Counted from the stretch's first letter, positions 11,729 to 24,876 are shown. The stretch: 64,000 nucleotides of DNA from Ectocarpus siliculosus (GCA_000310025.1 FN648368.1:154207-218206), one strand, 5' to 3'. Notes: generated by a model from the sequence alone, not told the origin. Program-made: numbers and translations.

Positions 11729-14700
11729 ATGCTTCTGATGGGCATCGGATCGCGAGGCTTGGAGCTGGGCACAAAGACGGGGACGCTGAGCCTGGTAGTG
11801 GTGTCCGCTCTGACCTACTACGTTTGTTGGAGATGGTCTGAGACTTCGCGGGCCCGCAGGGTGGCCAAGCTGGGGCGGAGCGCCGCCGGCTCGTCCTCGC
11901 TCCCGAGCCCCGTGGCCGTGTTGCCGAGATGGATTCCGTTCGTCGGCGGGCACACACTTCAGATGGAGTCTGAGAAGGTGGACTGGTTGTTTTGCAGCAA
12001 ACACACATGCATGTTGTCTTAGAATGCCCAGGCTCAGCCTGAGTTGAGCCTGGCGTGTGGTTTTCTCATGATCCAACCGGTACTGTCTGTTCGGTGGCAT
12101 GAAGTGTCACAGCGGCCAGAAATCCACTGCTTTGAGAGGCTCCCGCCGCTCCCCGTATGCCAGCTCTCTACGTCTTTCTTTCATTCGCTGAAGATCGCGG
12201 TTGAGATCACTAAACCGGCGTCGAGTGTTTTGTCTTCCGTCCCGTCTCCTCCCGTCAGACTTACCCGGAAGGTCCACCTAGCCTTCTTCATGGTTCCTGT
12301 CCGTAGTGTTTCTTTCCCTGGCCTCCCTCATCGTCCCGTCGCGCTAACGTCTTCGCATGTACGAATCACCCTCATGATCCCTTCGTTTTTTCATGTTCTG
12401 GCACGTGGTGTCCGAATCCTTGAACCCTCGTCAGATGATGCAGCAGGTCGAAGGGTGGGCGGACGATCTCGGCGGAGACTACGAGATTACGCTTATCGGG
12501 AAGAGGGTGATTTTCGTCACGGACCCCGAAGACATCCGCCGCATTCTTCTCCTCCGCCCTTCCAAGTTCAAGAGGGGTTGGCGTCCGGTAAGGGTTTTTG
12601 TTGTCGAAATTCCGTGCAATCAATAATCCTTTTGAGACGATGAAATGTGTCGTTCGCGTCATGCAGGGGACGCCTGTCTCGTTCCATGTTTCCTTTGTTG
12701 GTAATCCGAGCTCAAAGCTTACGGGAACAGAGTGCCTTGATGTTCAAGGGGAGATCTTGACGCACGTTTCGTATGTATTCTGCTAATATTATCAGGTCCT
12801 GTCTACTTCGGGCGTAAGGATGGTGACCCCCCCGCGGTGTACGCCCTCACACACACACGTAAATGCCCTCTGGCCGTTGTGTCCGTACTTCTTTGCCTCT
12901 TCTTCCCTCCGCTTTCTTTGCATGTCTGCTTGCCTGCTTGTGCTTGCCTGCTGTCCTGCCTGCCACTCCCAACCCTCCGGATTTGGCCACCAACCGCGAC
13001 AATTTCGAACGGGCTTCTTCCCCGCGCCAACCCGACCCCGTCCCCCACCGACGACAAGTCACAATTCCCGTGGATGTCGAAAAAGGTAGGGGTTTACCCG
13101 TCCCTTTTCTTCGAAGAGGGCAAAGAGTGGGGCCGGTCGAGGCGACTCATAGCGCCGTTTCTCAGCGGGCACAAGAACGTTGCTGGCATGGTTCCTTCCA
13201 TCGCGAAGGTGAGGGAGCTCTCCGTGCTTCTCGCGAGCCTTTTTTTGTGACAGCCCTGTTTGCTCCCTCTCTTTGAGCATGTATTTCTTGGGCATGTTCC
13301 ACGCTTAGAGTATGGATGCCGAAGTTGATTTTCTCTCTCTGCTCGTTCCACCTCGCATCTCTTGCTCATGTTTCAGGGCCCGCCGCCCACTCGGTGTTGT
13401 TAAGTTGCTGCTAACCTCGAAATCTACCACAATAGTGGCAGGTTAGAGCTTGATTATCTCCCTCAAGGAAAAAACTCGGAACTTGCGGGGGGAGACTGTT
13501 AATTCCGTGAGTATTCGCACTTGGCTTGGCGGTGGACGATGTTGGCGGTGGACGATGTGAGAGACGGTCGAACCCTAAAGAGGTGGGGCATTAAGTTGTT
13601 TTTTACTTCGAACACAGCTCCTGTGTGCCCTTCCTTCCGCGTGGGTACCCCTGGCTGATACGTCAAACAGGTGCACCGAAAGGCGTGTACTGCTGTAGTA
13701 GACTGGCGCCAGACTAGCCAGACGGGACAAAACACGCAAACCGCAGCAAGCCGTTTCTCGTGCCTCTCTCTCTCCGCTCGACCCGTAGATCGCTGAGCGG
13801 GTCTGCGCCAAGTTGGGGGATGGACAGGGAGAGCCCGTGGACTTCGTCCAGGAATTTGGTGAGAAATGAAGTATAGAGACACGCCGCCGGGAGGTTTTTC
13901 CAAACCACCCCTGAAAACATAGACTTGAGCCCTATTGTGATTGAATAGCGATTCCATGCTCTTCTCTCGAGCTTGTGGTGGCGTGGTGGACAGCTCGGCT
14001 CATGATTTGCCCTTTTTTGTACCGGCGGCGCGGCGTCGATTCTGCGGCTCCTCCCGCCAGACATACTTTTGCGCTGGGCAGCTTCAGCTTGCTGCTCTCC
14101 GTTCTTTGGACGTCCTCGCATCTCACACTATTCGCATGCACGCGAGGCACCCTTGCACAGAGATCAAATTTTCGAGCAGCAGATTTTCGCCTCCCACGAC
14201 ACGATCGCTCTCCTTAAAGATGCGATTTTCCAGCAGAGGGGTACAACCGCGTGTTTTTTATTTTTCTTCCTGCTAATATTTCTGTTTTTGTTTTCTCTAA
14301 TTGTTGATATTTTTTTATTACTCAAAAAGACACCATGCCGAGGTAGGTGCAGATGACATTTTCCACATTTGTTTCCGTTCTGTTCAACCCTTGCGTGACT
14401 GGGTTGGTTTGATTTTTTTTTTTCCCAGCTGACTCTCTGTGGTCAAAGATCTGCCATGCATGCGTGTATACCCACAAATCACGGCGGCAGGGGTGGTGCA
14501 GCAGTGGGTCCATGTGTGGGGCTCACAGGGATGGGGACACGGGTATACGTAGAGGACTACAGCTGTACAGCAGTAATCGGAGAGAAAGAAAGAGACGGCA
14601 GCAGTAGTTTCTGAGCATAGACTATGTCTCCGACAGCAACCATCCGCACAGAGGATGTACCTGTGCAAGCATTACCTGTTTGTACATCTTCTCCGCCTCA

Positions 14701-17700
14701 TCGTTGGACAGAGCAAACGGCAAAAAGCGCATATGCTAGCAGCGCTAGGTGCGAATACACTGACGGGAAACCGCCTCACAGAAGCGATGAAACAATAACG
14801 GCTCACTCAAAAAACTAGACCATCATGAACTATGGCACAAAATGCGAAAAAGTCGTGATACATGTTTCAATTCTGTACGATATTGAAGAACTGTGATCGG
14901 AGGTGTGATCGGAGTGTAGTTGTGAAAAAACCCTTGAGCGAAATGTGGCACACAGCAGACGAACCTCCTTTCACCCCCAATACTAGGAACCACGCGCACC
15001 GCAATCACAAAAGCATCAAGCACCGAGGCAGAGGCAGTACGTTAGCATCGGCACCGGTGTGCGTTTGCTCTGCTCTCCCCCACAGATGCGGCACCGGGTC
15101 GATCATATGTTGAGGGTGCTGTATGTACCCTCCGGTGGTATTTCGCGTTTGAATCTTGCAGCAGTACCGGTAGGCAGTAGATTGGATCTGGAAAGGATAT
15201 CTGCCCCACAATCAGGTAGGTTACGCATGGTGAATAGTATTGTACTGTGTGTGTCCTGTGCGCATTGCTGATACGGGCGCTTTTTGGGTGGGCTGCCTTT
15301 TTGTCTCCCTGCCGGTCAATAGGTATTTTTGTTGCTCTTGAGCGAGGCACACCAGCGATATTTCGGCACGCAAAGTGACCGGAGCTGAGAATAGAGCTGA
15401 GTCGGCCTTTAGTCACATACCTGGTAATTGCTATCTCCCGTTTCAAATCTTGTTCCTCGGATCGCCCCGCTGTTTTTCGCAGGGCGCTACACTCACGATG
15501 CTATCGCCCTCTCAGGCTTCGGCTTCGACGCAGACAGCGTGCGGGCTACCAAGGATCGCCCCAGCGTGTCGTTCGAAGCCATGGGTGCAATCGTCGAGGC
15601 TGCCTTGGCCCTATCCGTGGATCCGCTGGCAATGTTAGTTCTTTTCGGGGAAGTAGTGAGGGCAAGTTATATTCCGTCCTCTCGGCAGCTGTGAAGAATA
15701 TTGTCGGTCGGTGCCCCCGTGCCGTCGATGTGGCCCTGCTCGTGAGTTTAACGGCCTTTGCACTGGGTAGAATATTGGCATGCTGTTGCCTTTCGAATTG
15801 ATACAATACCGCCACGTCATTGGTGTCTGTTCGTTCGTTCTTTCACAATTTTTAGAACTTTTTGGTTCACTTGTTTTTGCGCACTCTTTTTACTCACTCG
15901 ATTTTGTCGCTGTCTTTTGGTTCACTCGTTATTTTCACAGTTTTTTGTTCAAAGTATATTTGGGGCTCTTTTTTGTTCCCTCGTTTGTCACTCGATAGTT
16001 TGCACTGGCTTTTGAATCACTCGTTGTTATTCAGTGTATTTGTTCTCACGGTCACTTGTTTGTTCACTCTTTGTGGCGGTTTAAGGTCACTTGAATATAT
16101 TCACTCGTTTCACTGCAGACTTAGTGGTTGTACACTCGATATTTTTCATATTTTTGTTCACATTTTCTTTCACTCGTTGTGCTCACTGGTATGTACGAAG
16201 TATTTTCAGTCGTTTTTATTATTTGCACTACTTTTTATATACACTTTCGTTCACTCGTTTGTGTTCAATGCTATGGTTTTTCAGTTGTTTTTGGTCACTC
16301 GTTTTCGTCCACTCGTGTATCTTCACTCGTTTTCATTCATGTATTTTCCCCACTTTTTTTCTGCTCGAGCAGAAGATTCATGTTGTGGACGCTCTCACAG
16401 TGGGGTCGGACGTTCGTAGGGCAATATGCGTCTCATTTTCAGAGATGGCGTTGACATATTGTGACGTGATTTCCGGAATGCCGGGCAGGTTGGCGTGGTC
16501 GACTCTGTCGTCATTGTTGCCTTGGGTCCGAGAGATAAAGGAGAAGTCTTCCAGGCTCCAACGCGTAGTCGAGGTGAGCGTGAAGATCGTTCCGAAGAAT
16601 GGTCAAGTGATAGTTCTTGGGGGACGCAGCAGGCGTGATGTTGCTGGGGAGGGTTATCCTGCCGCACGTCGACACGTTACCCCCGGCGACGTGCCTTCAT
16701 GCTTTCGAGCACCAGCCATGGTTATCTCTGCTGCTTAGTTTTTTTTCGTCGTCTGGTTTTGCATGTATTGTCGTTACGAAACAATCGAGCGAGGCCACTC
16801 GCCACCACACCGTACTCTTTGCACCGTTGGGTTGAAGGGGGCCATCGACAAAACTCGGAGCGAGATGAAAGAAGCCGGCGCTAGCCACCCCGCGGGTGGC
16901 GAGGAGGGGGCACTCCTGCGGAAGCTTCTGTCCGTCGAAGGGGGCAGCGACAACGCCATCAAGGACGTCAGCAACCGCATGACGCTTTCGGACAAGGAGA
17001 TCGTGACGCAGAGCAAAGGGTAAGTGCCGCATCAACCGATTCCTCGGGAGCAGAGCGACACCAGAGCACGCACTATCGCGGCAGGGCTCAGGTCCCAGAA
17101 GTCAGGTTGGTGATTGGCACACACCCGTAGGCCGATTTTCAAAGTATAGCTCGGATTGCTCCACAATCATTGAGGAGTTTCGGGCGGGATATGAATGGTG
17201 AGAAGGGACGATGTGCTGACCTCACCCCCCTTCACGTTCACAGTAATGAAATACCCTTGTAAGGCAGGAGTGAAAGGTTTGTTTTACGTTCCAGCCCCTC
17301 CATTGCCTCCTGCTGCTTCTAAGCCATTTCGGCCTCATCTTTTTTAATGTTGGCACCCATTGACAGGTTTTGAATCATGGCTTCCTTTTTCTCCCAGCGC
17401 TGTGTTTGCGATTGGTAGGGGTTTGTCGACCCTCGCCTTTTCGTATTGTACACAAAGTCGAGTTCCAACCGGTGACTCCTTCGCCATCGTCACGCGTTCC
17501 ACTGTGCTGTGTCGCGCGCGATTCCGAAGCCTGTTCCTTGCGGGTTCAGAGACGACAGCGAAGACGCTCTCATGGGCTGTTTACTTTCTGGCCAAGCACC
17601 CCGAGATGCACTTGAGGTGTCGCGAGGAGGCCCTAAGAGCGGCGCCACTCAGGCGAGGACCCGTTCTTGAAGTACTGGTTTCCCTGCTTTGTGGGCGCAC

Positions 17701-18885
17701 ATGTTTTTGCAAGAAATTGTCCCCAACAGCAAGGGGAGGAGTGTCCTGGAAATAATGTTTTTGAACCTGGAAATAATGTTTTTGAACCCATGCTTCTGGA
17801 AATGATGGTGCCCTTGAAGGGGAATGTCCTTGATTTTGGTGCCCTTGTAAGGCGGGGGCCACCGTTATAATTGCTGTCGTGGTACGTGTACAATACAATA
17901 TTTGTGTGGGATTGACAGAGTTGTCTTAGCTCCTTTGTCACGCAGTCTGGCAGGTATGACCCTCAAGCAATGGGGCTCCTCCCTTGGGTAGCATCACACA
18001 TTCCCGATGTTCCCGATGCCGCCTGCTATCGGAAGGTTAAGGTTGTAACAGAAGCAATGGCATGGTACTTGGGACAAGTACCCTACGCAGAAGGCAGCGA
18101 CATCAACACTTCCTCGATAAGAAGCGTCCTCGGGTTCCTCATCTTAGCGAATGTTGGCATCGTGGAGAATGTTCATATCGTGAGCTGCTTGCATTCCAAG
18201 TCATCCTTGTGTCAACGGCCGTGATTGTTCGTGCGCCGGCGCTGCTTCGTACCCTGTTCCCCGTTGTGGCGGAGGCAGCGATGGCTTGGTGTCCTGCAGC
18301 GAACAAGCGTCTCAGCTGGTGTATTGCTCTGCGGTGTTTAAGGAGACACTCAGGCTTTGCCCTGCGGCACCGGTGGTGTTCTTTTATAACACGGTAGGCT
18401 GAGGACATGCTGTATCGTGGTGTGGAACATGCAACAGGAACAGTAATAATTTGCACACAGTTGGTCTGGCCACTTGTTATTCAAGCCCACCGGAAGTTTT
18501 CAGTTCGGTCACATCCGTCGAAATTCATCGGTCACTCTGTCGTACATTCATCTGCTATCGAGAAGCTCCGACCCGTTAATAAAACAGCGGAAACTGTCAA
18601 GAGCGTTCAACGGCTCTGTGTAGAGTTTGGCTATCTCGCGTGCGGAAGAACAGCGAACATCGAGAGAGCGTGCATCGCAACGACACGTCGCTCCCAGGAA
18701 ACCACCACCATGAAGAGCGGGTTGAAGCTCGAGGCCGGGACGGCGTTCACCCTCCTCCTCCGGTATCCCTGTCTCTCGGAGCACTCGTTCACAAGGGCAA
18801 AAGACTTCGTGCCTGAAAGGTGAGCTCTGTCTGTGTCTGCCTGTCTGTCTCTATGCACCTCCCTCTGTCTGTCTGTCTGCCCGTC

Positions 18886-18925
<40 letters not shown>

Positions 18926-20277
18926 CCGAAGGCTTAGGCTGTTCCACTGGTGCGCTTCCCAGTTCTGCACAACGAGAAAAACGTGGCGTGGACGGAAGTG
19001 CTGGCGTGCGCGATCAACCCGTTGGCGGCGATCGCTTCCCGTGTCGCATGGAACACCTGTTTAGTGCGCTTCGGGGGGGGCAGGGCGAGAACGTGTTTGG
19101 CGCTCATGGCTTTCTCGTACCTCCGTTCCGTCGGTTGCTGCGAAGTAGACCCTTGGCCAAGGCCACCTTGGCCTGGAAACGATCTCCACATCCTGCGAAG
19201 CGCCTGCGCCGCGTTTGCTACATGCCAAGCTTTTGCAACGGTCCTCGAGGGCGTTCGTTCACTCAGCAGTCCTATTTTCACCCTCTAACCTTATTGTTTG
19301 CGTGACTTCCACGACGTTTTCGCGTATCAAGGTGGATTGATGCTGAGCGTGAGGAGGCTCTTTTGGGCCAACCAGCGGACCGGAAGAGCAGCGATGTCGT
19401 TCACCGCGAAGAGGTAGCGCAGGCCTTTGGCGGAGGGCCCCGCAAATGCCCCGGAATGGTGAGTGTTCTTCCGCTGAAACGTTTGGTCCCGCCCTTGTCG
19501 TGATGCGAACCATCAATGATATGGTTGTTCGGAAGCTGCTGGCCGCTGCTTTGTTGTTGGCCGACATGAAGACGTTGTGGGGTTTCTCAGGGTACCGGCA
19601 GCGTGTGAAGAACCTCAGACAAGCCACGAATGGAATTTGTGAGGGAAAGGGAACGGCCACCTTAGACAGAGGGCGCGTCGGCTGAGAACGAGAACGTCTT
19701 ACTACCGTATACTCTCCCCTTTGCTATTGACGAGGAAGATTGCGGCCGACATTGACTGCTGACATCAGTTTAATCCGGTGTTTGTTGTACTCTTGCTGTG
19801 TTGCCAGGACATGGCACACCTCGAGGCTGCCATTATCCTTGCAGCAATATCCGCTCGCTTCGATCTGGCCCTAGCACCAGGACAGGTAAGGCCTGGTCGT
19901 TGGGTGGATAACTTTCCACCGCACTGTGTCCGCTGGAGGAGGATTAGAGTGTCAATGAGGGGAGTGTCTTGGAGCCGAGCGGGCTCTTTCAGCACATCTC
20001 GCCCGCACATGGGGGGTTGGGTATCAATGAGGGGAGTGTCAAACCCCCAAGGGAGCTCTGTACTCGGCCTCTCACCAGGCTCAATCATCTCTAAAAGGCT
20101 TTTGGCTGGAGGTGCCGCCGAAACAATGGTGGTGCTAGGTACCGGCCTGGTTTGCCGAACGAAACGTATGTTTTGTTTTCGTGTGGTCCCCATCAGGCGG
20201 ACCCTCCGGAAGAGGTGTTCAAGTTCACTGCCGGAGTGGAGAGCCTCAAGCTGGTGTTAACGAAGAAAGTGGCTTGA
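11729..20277 (+). CDS. Cytochrome P450 monooxygenase, membrane anchored, complete
   Basis: A haem-thiolate monooxygenase, presumably anchored in the endoplasmic reticulum and fed by a P450 reductase; the substrate cannot be told. Exons: 11729-11977, 12435-12587, 13059-13208, 13789-13858, 15483-15633, 16489-16573, 16838-17019, 17530-about 17660, about 18316-18393, 18698-18819, 19332-19458, 19808-19885, 20197-20277 (stop tga). In order: start ATG followed by a hydrophobic anchor (LSLVVVSALTYYVCW), proline-rich hinge LPRWIPFVGG, helix C W..R (EWGRSRR), helix I FLAGSETTA, helix K E..R (KETLRL), FVPERW, haem loop FGGGPRKCPG with the cysteine ligand, then MAHLEAA and a C-terminus ending LTKKVA. About 550 residues, a usual length. 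Phase closes at all joins except between the helix I and helix K exons, where one exon edge or a small exon (17.6-18.3 kb) is unresolved. Nothing is broken in the motifs. Confidence 0.92.
15836..16350. repeat. Degenerate T-rich repeat built on CACTCG(T)
   Basis: Within a P450 intron the hexamer cactcg occurs about eleven times in 515 bases, mostly as ttcactcgtt separated by T-rich spacers of irregular length. It looks like a decayed satellite or expanded intron pyrimidine tract. Confidence 0.7.
17742..17870. repeat. Short tandem duplication and a dispersed repeat piece
   Basis: The 20-mer tggaaataatgtttttgaac occurs twice in a row, followed by tgcttctggaaatgatggtg, which resembles tgcttctgaaaataatggtg near 7150. 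It is intronic in the P450 gene. Confidence 0.5.
18830..18926. repeat. CTGT / CT microsatellite
   Basis: Imperfect ctgt repeats pass into a pure ct run directly after the P450 donor at 18819. Confidence 0.85.
19922..20062. repeat. Direct duplication in the last P450 intron
   Basis: The words tcaatgaggggagtgtc occur twice about 80 bases apart. No coding role is visible. Confidence 0.5.
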
Positions 20278-21240
20278 GTTTCCCTGGAAAAATCGTAAGG
20301 TTCCAAGGACAGGTCTACCGACCGCGCCGCGAAGAACGGGGCTTTTTCCCACGCGCAGGTAGTTGAAATGGCACAGGTGCAGTTACCCCTGCAGGGTCGC
20401 AAAGGCAACCACCAACGGCTTCCGACGGTGGGTGCCTCTCGCCTCTGAAGAACGGACGCCAACAATTCGCCTTGATTGGAAACGGACGGGTTGAAAGCTA
20501 CGGCCGCGTAAGTGGCGGAGGCAGCTTTTGGCAATCCACGGAATGCCGACATGTTGGCAATGATGGAGGCGGTATTGGTGGATGGCTGGATGACGTGGAG
20601 ATTCATCAGATATGCGAGTCTTTCAGCTGGTAGAACCGGGAGTGCCCTGGGCAATACGGATGACGTGCGCGGATTTACTACTGTAGTTGAAGGTATCGAT
20701 AATGTCTGAGATACCTTGTGCTTTTTTCTTGCATAGACTAATTTGGACGTTAAACTGTCGGGAGATGTGGAGGCGGGGTTTCGCGGGAGGGAGGCTACCC
20801 AGGAGGTATCTTTTATTCTCCATCTTCTTCGTGCGGTCACCGAGGGTGTACAAGGGTTCGTTACGTTCTGCATGGTTCTGTGATAAGGAATGCATATATG
20901 TTGTCCTGGAAGGGGGCAAGGCAGGATAACGGGGTTCTGATTGGCTACAACTGAGGGCCGCGTTATTTTACGTGGAAGACTTGCAAACAGTGTAAGGAAA
21001 CTCCCACGCCGAACACTCGAATGCCACACCTGTAGAAGACTGAATTTCGGCCTTTGGGAGGGCTGAGGTCATGAGAGGCACGCTTTAGGAGGATTGCAGA
21101 TCTACATTACGTATGACAGGAAGGAGGGGAACCTTCCTTCCAAACAATGTTACACTTCATCGCATTGGCTGGAAATGCTCTCCTTGCGTACTATACTATT
21201 TTGTCTTGAGAGTCGCTTGTCGTTGATCTGTGGTAGAGGG
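20278..21240. other. Intergenic after the P450; antisense open frame of doubtful meaning
   Basis: On the minus strand 21029-20193 stays open for 278 codons, but it overlaps the last P450 exon, shows no family motif and is proline/serine-mixed, so I do not call it a gene. Nothing else is supported. Confidence 0.4.
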
Positions 21241-22370
21241 TCTCGCGAGACGGAAGCGGGGGGGGGGGAGGAGACACCCCTTGACCGAGTACGGAGGGCA
21301 GTATGGGGGATGCTGTATGCCGATGATGCCGGCGTCCTATCCAGGTTTGCAGAAGGACTGGCGAGAATGATGACCATCATCGTTGAGATGTTCGGAGAGT
21401 TCGGGCTAACGGTGTCCGAAAAGAAGACGGAGACGCTCGTGATGCGCGCGAAGGACAAGTCGACTACAACATCACAGCCCCCCCCGCCTCCACCGCTGAC
21501 CATCGAAGCCGCGGGACAGAAACACGCCCAGACGACCGAGTTCCGATACCTCGGTGGCCTCGTCAACGAACATGGCGACCTCACCCGGGAGATCAGCTAC
21601 AGGAGCAGAGGAGCGTGGGCGTGCCTCAGGCGATATGGCCAGGAGCTCTTCGACAGACCGAAAGCGCCATTCCGACTCAAGATCCGCCTCCTCCAGGCGG
21701 AGGCGATGATGGCTGCATGATGACATGGTCACCACTCAGCGGCCACTATCAGACGCTGCAGTCGACACACCACCGACTGCTCCTTCGAGTTATCGGGTAC
21801 AAGCGCAAGAAAGACACCTACCGGCAGCTCTCTTACGCCCAGACGCTGAAGAGGGTCGAATGCCAGAGCGTTGAAGCCACGATCCGACAACGACGCCTAC
21901 TGTTCGCGGGAGCACTGGCAAGGCAGCCGGACGGGCGACTCCCGAAACGACTGATGCTCGGCGAGCTGGCGGGGGGGGAGAAGCCACGTAGGGGGGGACA
22001 GGAACAGAACTGGCCGAAATGTGTGCTCGACGACCTGAAGGCATTCGGGGCTGACCACGGATCTACGAAAACCGATCCATGTTGTCTCGGAATTCCCGTA
22101 CCGAAAGACACGGCACCAAAGTTAAGGTGGACGGAAGCCGCGAAGGTGGAGGGGGGAGTACCCTGGCATGCGGCGGTGCTGCAGGGAGCTGAGAGGTCCA
22201 TGACCTCCTGGCACGAGAAGGAAGAAGAGGCCAGCCGACAACGAGCGCTCAAACGAAACCACAAGCCAACAACCAATGGGGCGGGAGGGGGGCAGGAGAC
22301 GGACGAGACGGCGAGGGAAGAAAGTAAACGAGAAGAGACGGACCGAGTGGCACGATACGTGCCGGATTGA
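21240..22370 (+). mobile_element. LINE-type non-LTR retrotransposon, 5'-truncated and frameshifted
   Basis: The right half of a reverse transcriptase: the catalytic YADD box (GMLYADDAGVLSR) at about 21310, then FGLTVSEKKTETLVM, the FRYLGGLV segment and, in another frame, RLLLRVIGYKRK and RRLLFAGALARQPDGR, which are typical of the region after the palm in LINE proteins. The reading frame breaks near 21715 (tga tga), where the text shifts by one or two bases and a few residues appear to be missing. Upstream fingers and palm are absent, the usual result of incomplete target-primed reverse transcription. The frame ends at 22370; no poly-A tail is seen. A nine-base G run at about 21260 may be an error. 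Confidence 0.85.
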
Positions 22371-22978
22371 ATTTCTTTTAGCCAATTCCCCACCCCCAAC
22401 GCTGCACCATTGCACCAACCCCCCAGTAGTGATGACGTACCATTACAATGTATCGCTGGTTGGTGGCCATGTTTGCGTGTTTGCTTGTTCGTTATAATAG
22501 TGGTCTCTCCACCGTGTGCCTGTTTCTGCCTCTTATTTCTTGCTATTTTCGGCCTGGTCCCTTTTTGTCCTCGCTCTTTTTCAGTTTGTTTTCATTTTAT
22601 TTTCTCTTCTTCTTACTGTTTCCATTTTTTTTTTTCTCTCTTTTTTCTCTCTTTTTCTGTGCCAGATGGCCTTGTCTCTGCTTGCGTTGTGAAGTACCAA
22701 GATTGAACCAAGGGGGTGTACCTCTTTCTCTCCGGCCCATGATAGTGACTCCTAGTCTCAGTTGATACCTAGCATAGCGCGCAGAGGGAGTGGAGGATTC
22801 CAGAATATCTGTCGTTGATTTCTATTGACTTGCGGACCCCTCGGGGCCAGTTTGTTTGAGTGTACCTTTGTAGGGTAAGTTAACCTGTGACCACGGGAAT
22901 CGACCGAGTCGAGTGTTGGATCAGTACGGACATACGAAGGTACTGGGTAGAGAGAGATCGGAACGGTTTTTAATGTGA

Positions 22979-23012
22979 AGACGACGACAACAACAACAAC
23001 AACAACAACGAC
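22979..23012. repeat. AAC microsatellite
   Basis: gac/aac triplets, about nine units. Confidence 0.9.
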
Positions 23013-23809
23013 ACTTCGTGACGTTGCGACGACGGAGGATCGGATCTGCTACCGAGGGCTGTGCGGCGTCGCAGGAGCACGGCCGTTTCAACCCCATCGA
23101 TATCGACGCTGGTTCGCTAGTGTAGCATACCCTCTCGATTACTTTGTAGCGCTGACTGGTCGCCTGTGTAGCCTGGTGGGGGCTTCGTCGGTGGTATCTA
23201 ACGCTGTAGACAATGGTGCGAGAAGGAGATTCTCTCAAGCAGACTGGACTGTTGTGTACCTGGTACCTCCTCCAGTAACTTTTTTGCGGTCCGTTGGTCT
23301 GTTGGTCTGTTGGTGATTATTCTGATTGACGGTTTCAGGTTTCATGCCGTCTGATTGGCGGGCGTTGGTTCCTAGCCTTAACCCTGTCAACCGCCCCCTC
23401 GCCGCATTCGAAGAAGCGGCGCAGCCGCGTTCTCGCCCATATCGCGTCCGCTACGCCGTGCGTTGGCCGTGGGTGAGGGTTAGGCTTAGGGTCTCACCTG
23501 GTACCAGGTAGAACATGGACAGCAGTAGTACAGTGCATGCCCAGTAAGTCCTGTCCAGCAGGGTGTTCCCCCACGACCCTAAGTGTAAAAGTTGACGCAT
23601 CTCCACTGAGTGTCATCGTAATAAGGAGCGGGTACATAAGAGTCTCTACCAAAGTGCCGGCAGAAAGGGCGGAAGTACTGTCGGTTGTCGATGATGACCA
23701 ATGTGCGGCTTATGTAACTCATGCCCCGCGTTCGGCCTCCACGGCTACGTGTGGTGATGATCTCGAAACGTCTCCAAGCTTTTTGTAGTGGTACCACCTT
23801 TTAGCCACG

Positions 23810-24380
23810 CAAAACGCAGCAATACACTTGTGCATATATAATATCCTGTGTTGAAATGGAATCTTGCAGAGCGCGAGAAACAGCAGCGAGTCTCAAATGT
23901 TTTTGCCGGCTGTTGAAGGCATGCACCTTGCCCGCAAGAAGAAGAGAAGGCGGGGGTCGGTTTCCGCTCGAGTCAACAATAACAATTGGAGAAGGAGTTT
24001 GGTTGTTATCTGGCGCTGTGCGGCGAGGTTTATTCATGTAGAATCTTGTTGCACCTCTTGCCCCCCCTCAGCTGCTGGGCGCTGTTGGGTGCTATGCGTG
24101 CGTCAATCAAAGTCTTGTAGAGGGGAGATCCAGGTGGCGGTGCAAGCAAGGCTACCTGCCCAACCGGTGAGGTAGCTGCCGCTTCCTCCACTGACCACAG
24201 CCGTGACAGCACCAAAAAAGTGTACCCCGCTCCACGTGTGTCCCACGATGATAGTCCTGCAAACGCAGTAACACACTCGTTCATGTCCTGTGTCGATCGG
24301 AGTCTTGTAGGGCGAGATTCAGCTGGTATTATGTAGATGAGGCTTATTTTCCACCCCAGCCCACCGGTGCGGTATTTTGG
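23810..24380. repeat. Degenerate, roughly 200-base repeat, about three copies
   Basis: Related blocks recur: atcttgcagagcgcgaga, agtcttgtagaggggagat and agtcttgtagggcgagat, each followed by a segment ending in caccggt or caaccggt-like words. The divergence is high and boundaries are uncertain. Confidence 0.4.
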
Positions 24381-24507
24381 CACACACACACACGAACTCG
24401 CGATGTGTTCAAACGTCATGGGCTACTGATCGACCAACTTCCGCCAAGAAGACCAATCGGTTGGGATCTCTGCGACAACGATAGTAACGGGGGTAATTCT
24501 TTTAGGA

Positions 24508-24876
24508 GTGACGGAGACGAAGGAAAGGGAAAGGGAAGAAAGGAGGACGAAAACGACGATGGAGGAGGAAAACATGGAAGAAGAGTGGAAGAGAGCAAAG
24601 GGTTTGAGCCAGATGACCTTCCCCAAAACAAGAAACAAACGTAGGGCTAGGGGAGAGCTGCCCAGAGATTCTTGTCAAGATGAGGATCAGAATGATGGTA
24701 GCGAAAACAAGGAGGATAATGGTGAAAGTGCTCCTAAACGAACTAGAGTACAAGGTAATAGCCTTGGTAGACGCGTCCAGTTTTCTTCTGTTGCTGCTGT
24801 TTCTGTCTTTGATCCGAAGGATAGTTTAGCCTCCCCCATGCTGCCCCCTCACGGGGTCCCAGTTCATGGCAGATAG
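24508..24876 (+). other. Charged open reading frame, possible retroelement ORF1 remnant
   Basis: 122 codons rich in E, K and R, then acidic, then RRVQFSSVAAVSVFDPKDS. No family is recognised; the last segment looks like short strand-forming pieces sometimes seen in element-encoded proteins. No neighbours support it as a gene. Confidence 0.2.

Noticed and set aside
13499-14121. Minus-strand open frames between P450 exons 4 and 5
   Set aside because: They run across the real exon 13789-13858 on the plus strand and show no family signal.
19070-19110. FGGGRARTCLA as the P450 haem-binding loop, which would imply an extra residue or a frame lesion at a G run
   Set aside because: The canonical FGGGPRKCPG lies at 19428-19457 in an exon that joins in phase to FVPER upstream and to MAHLEAA downstream; the earlier match is in an intron.
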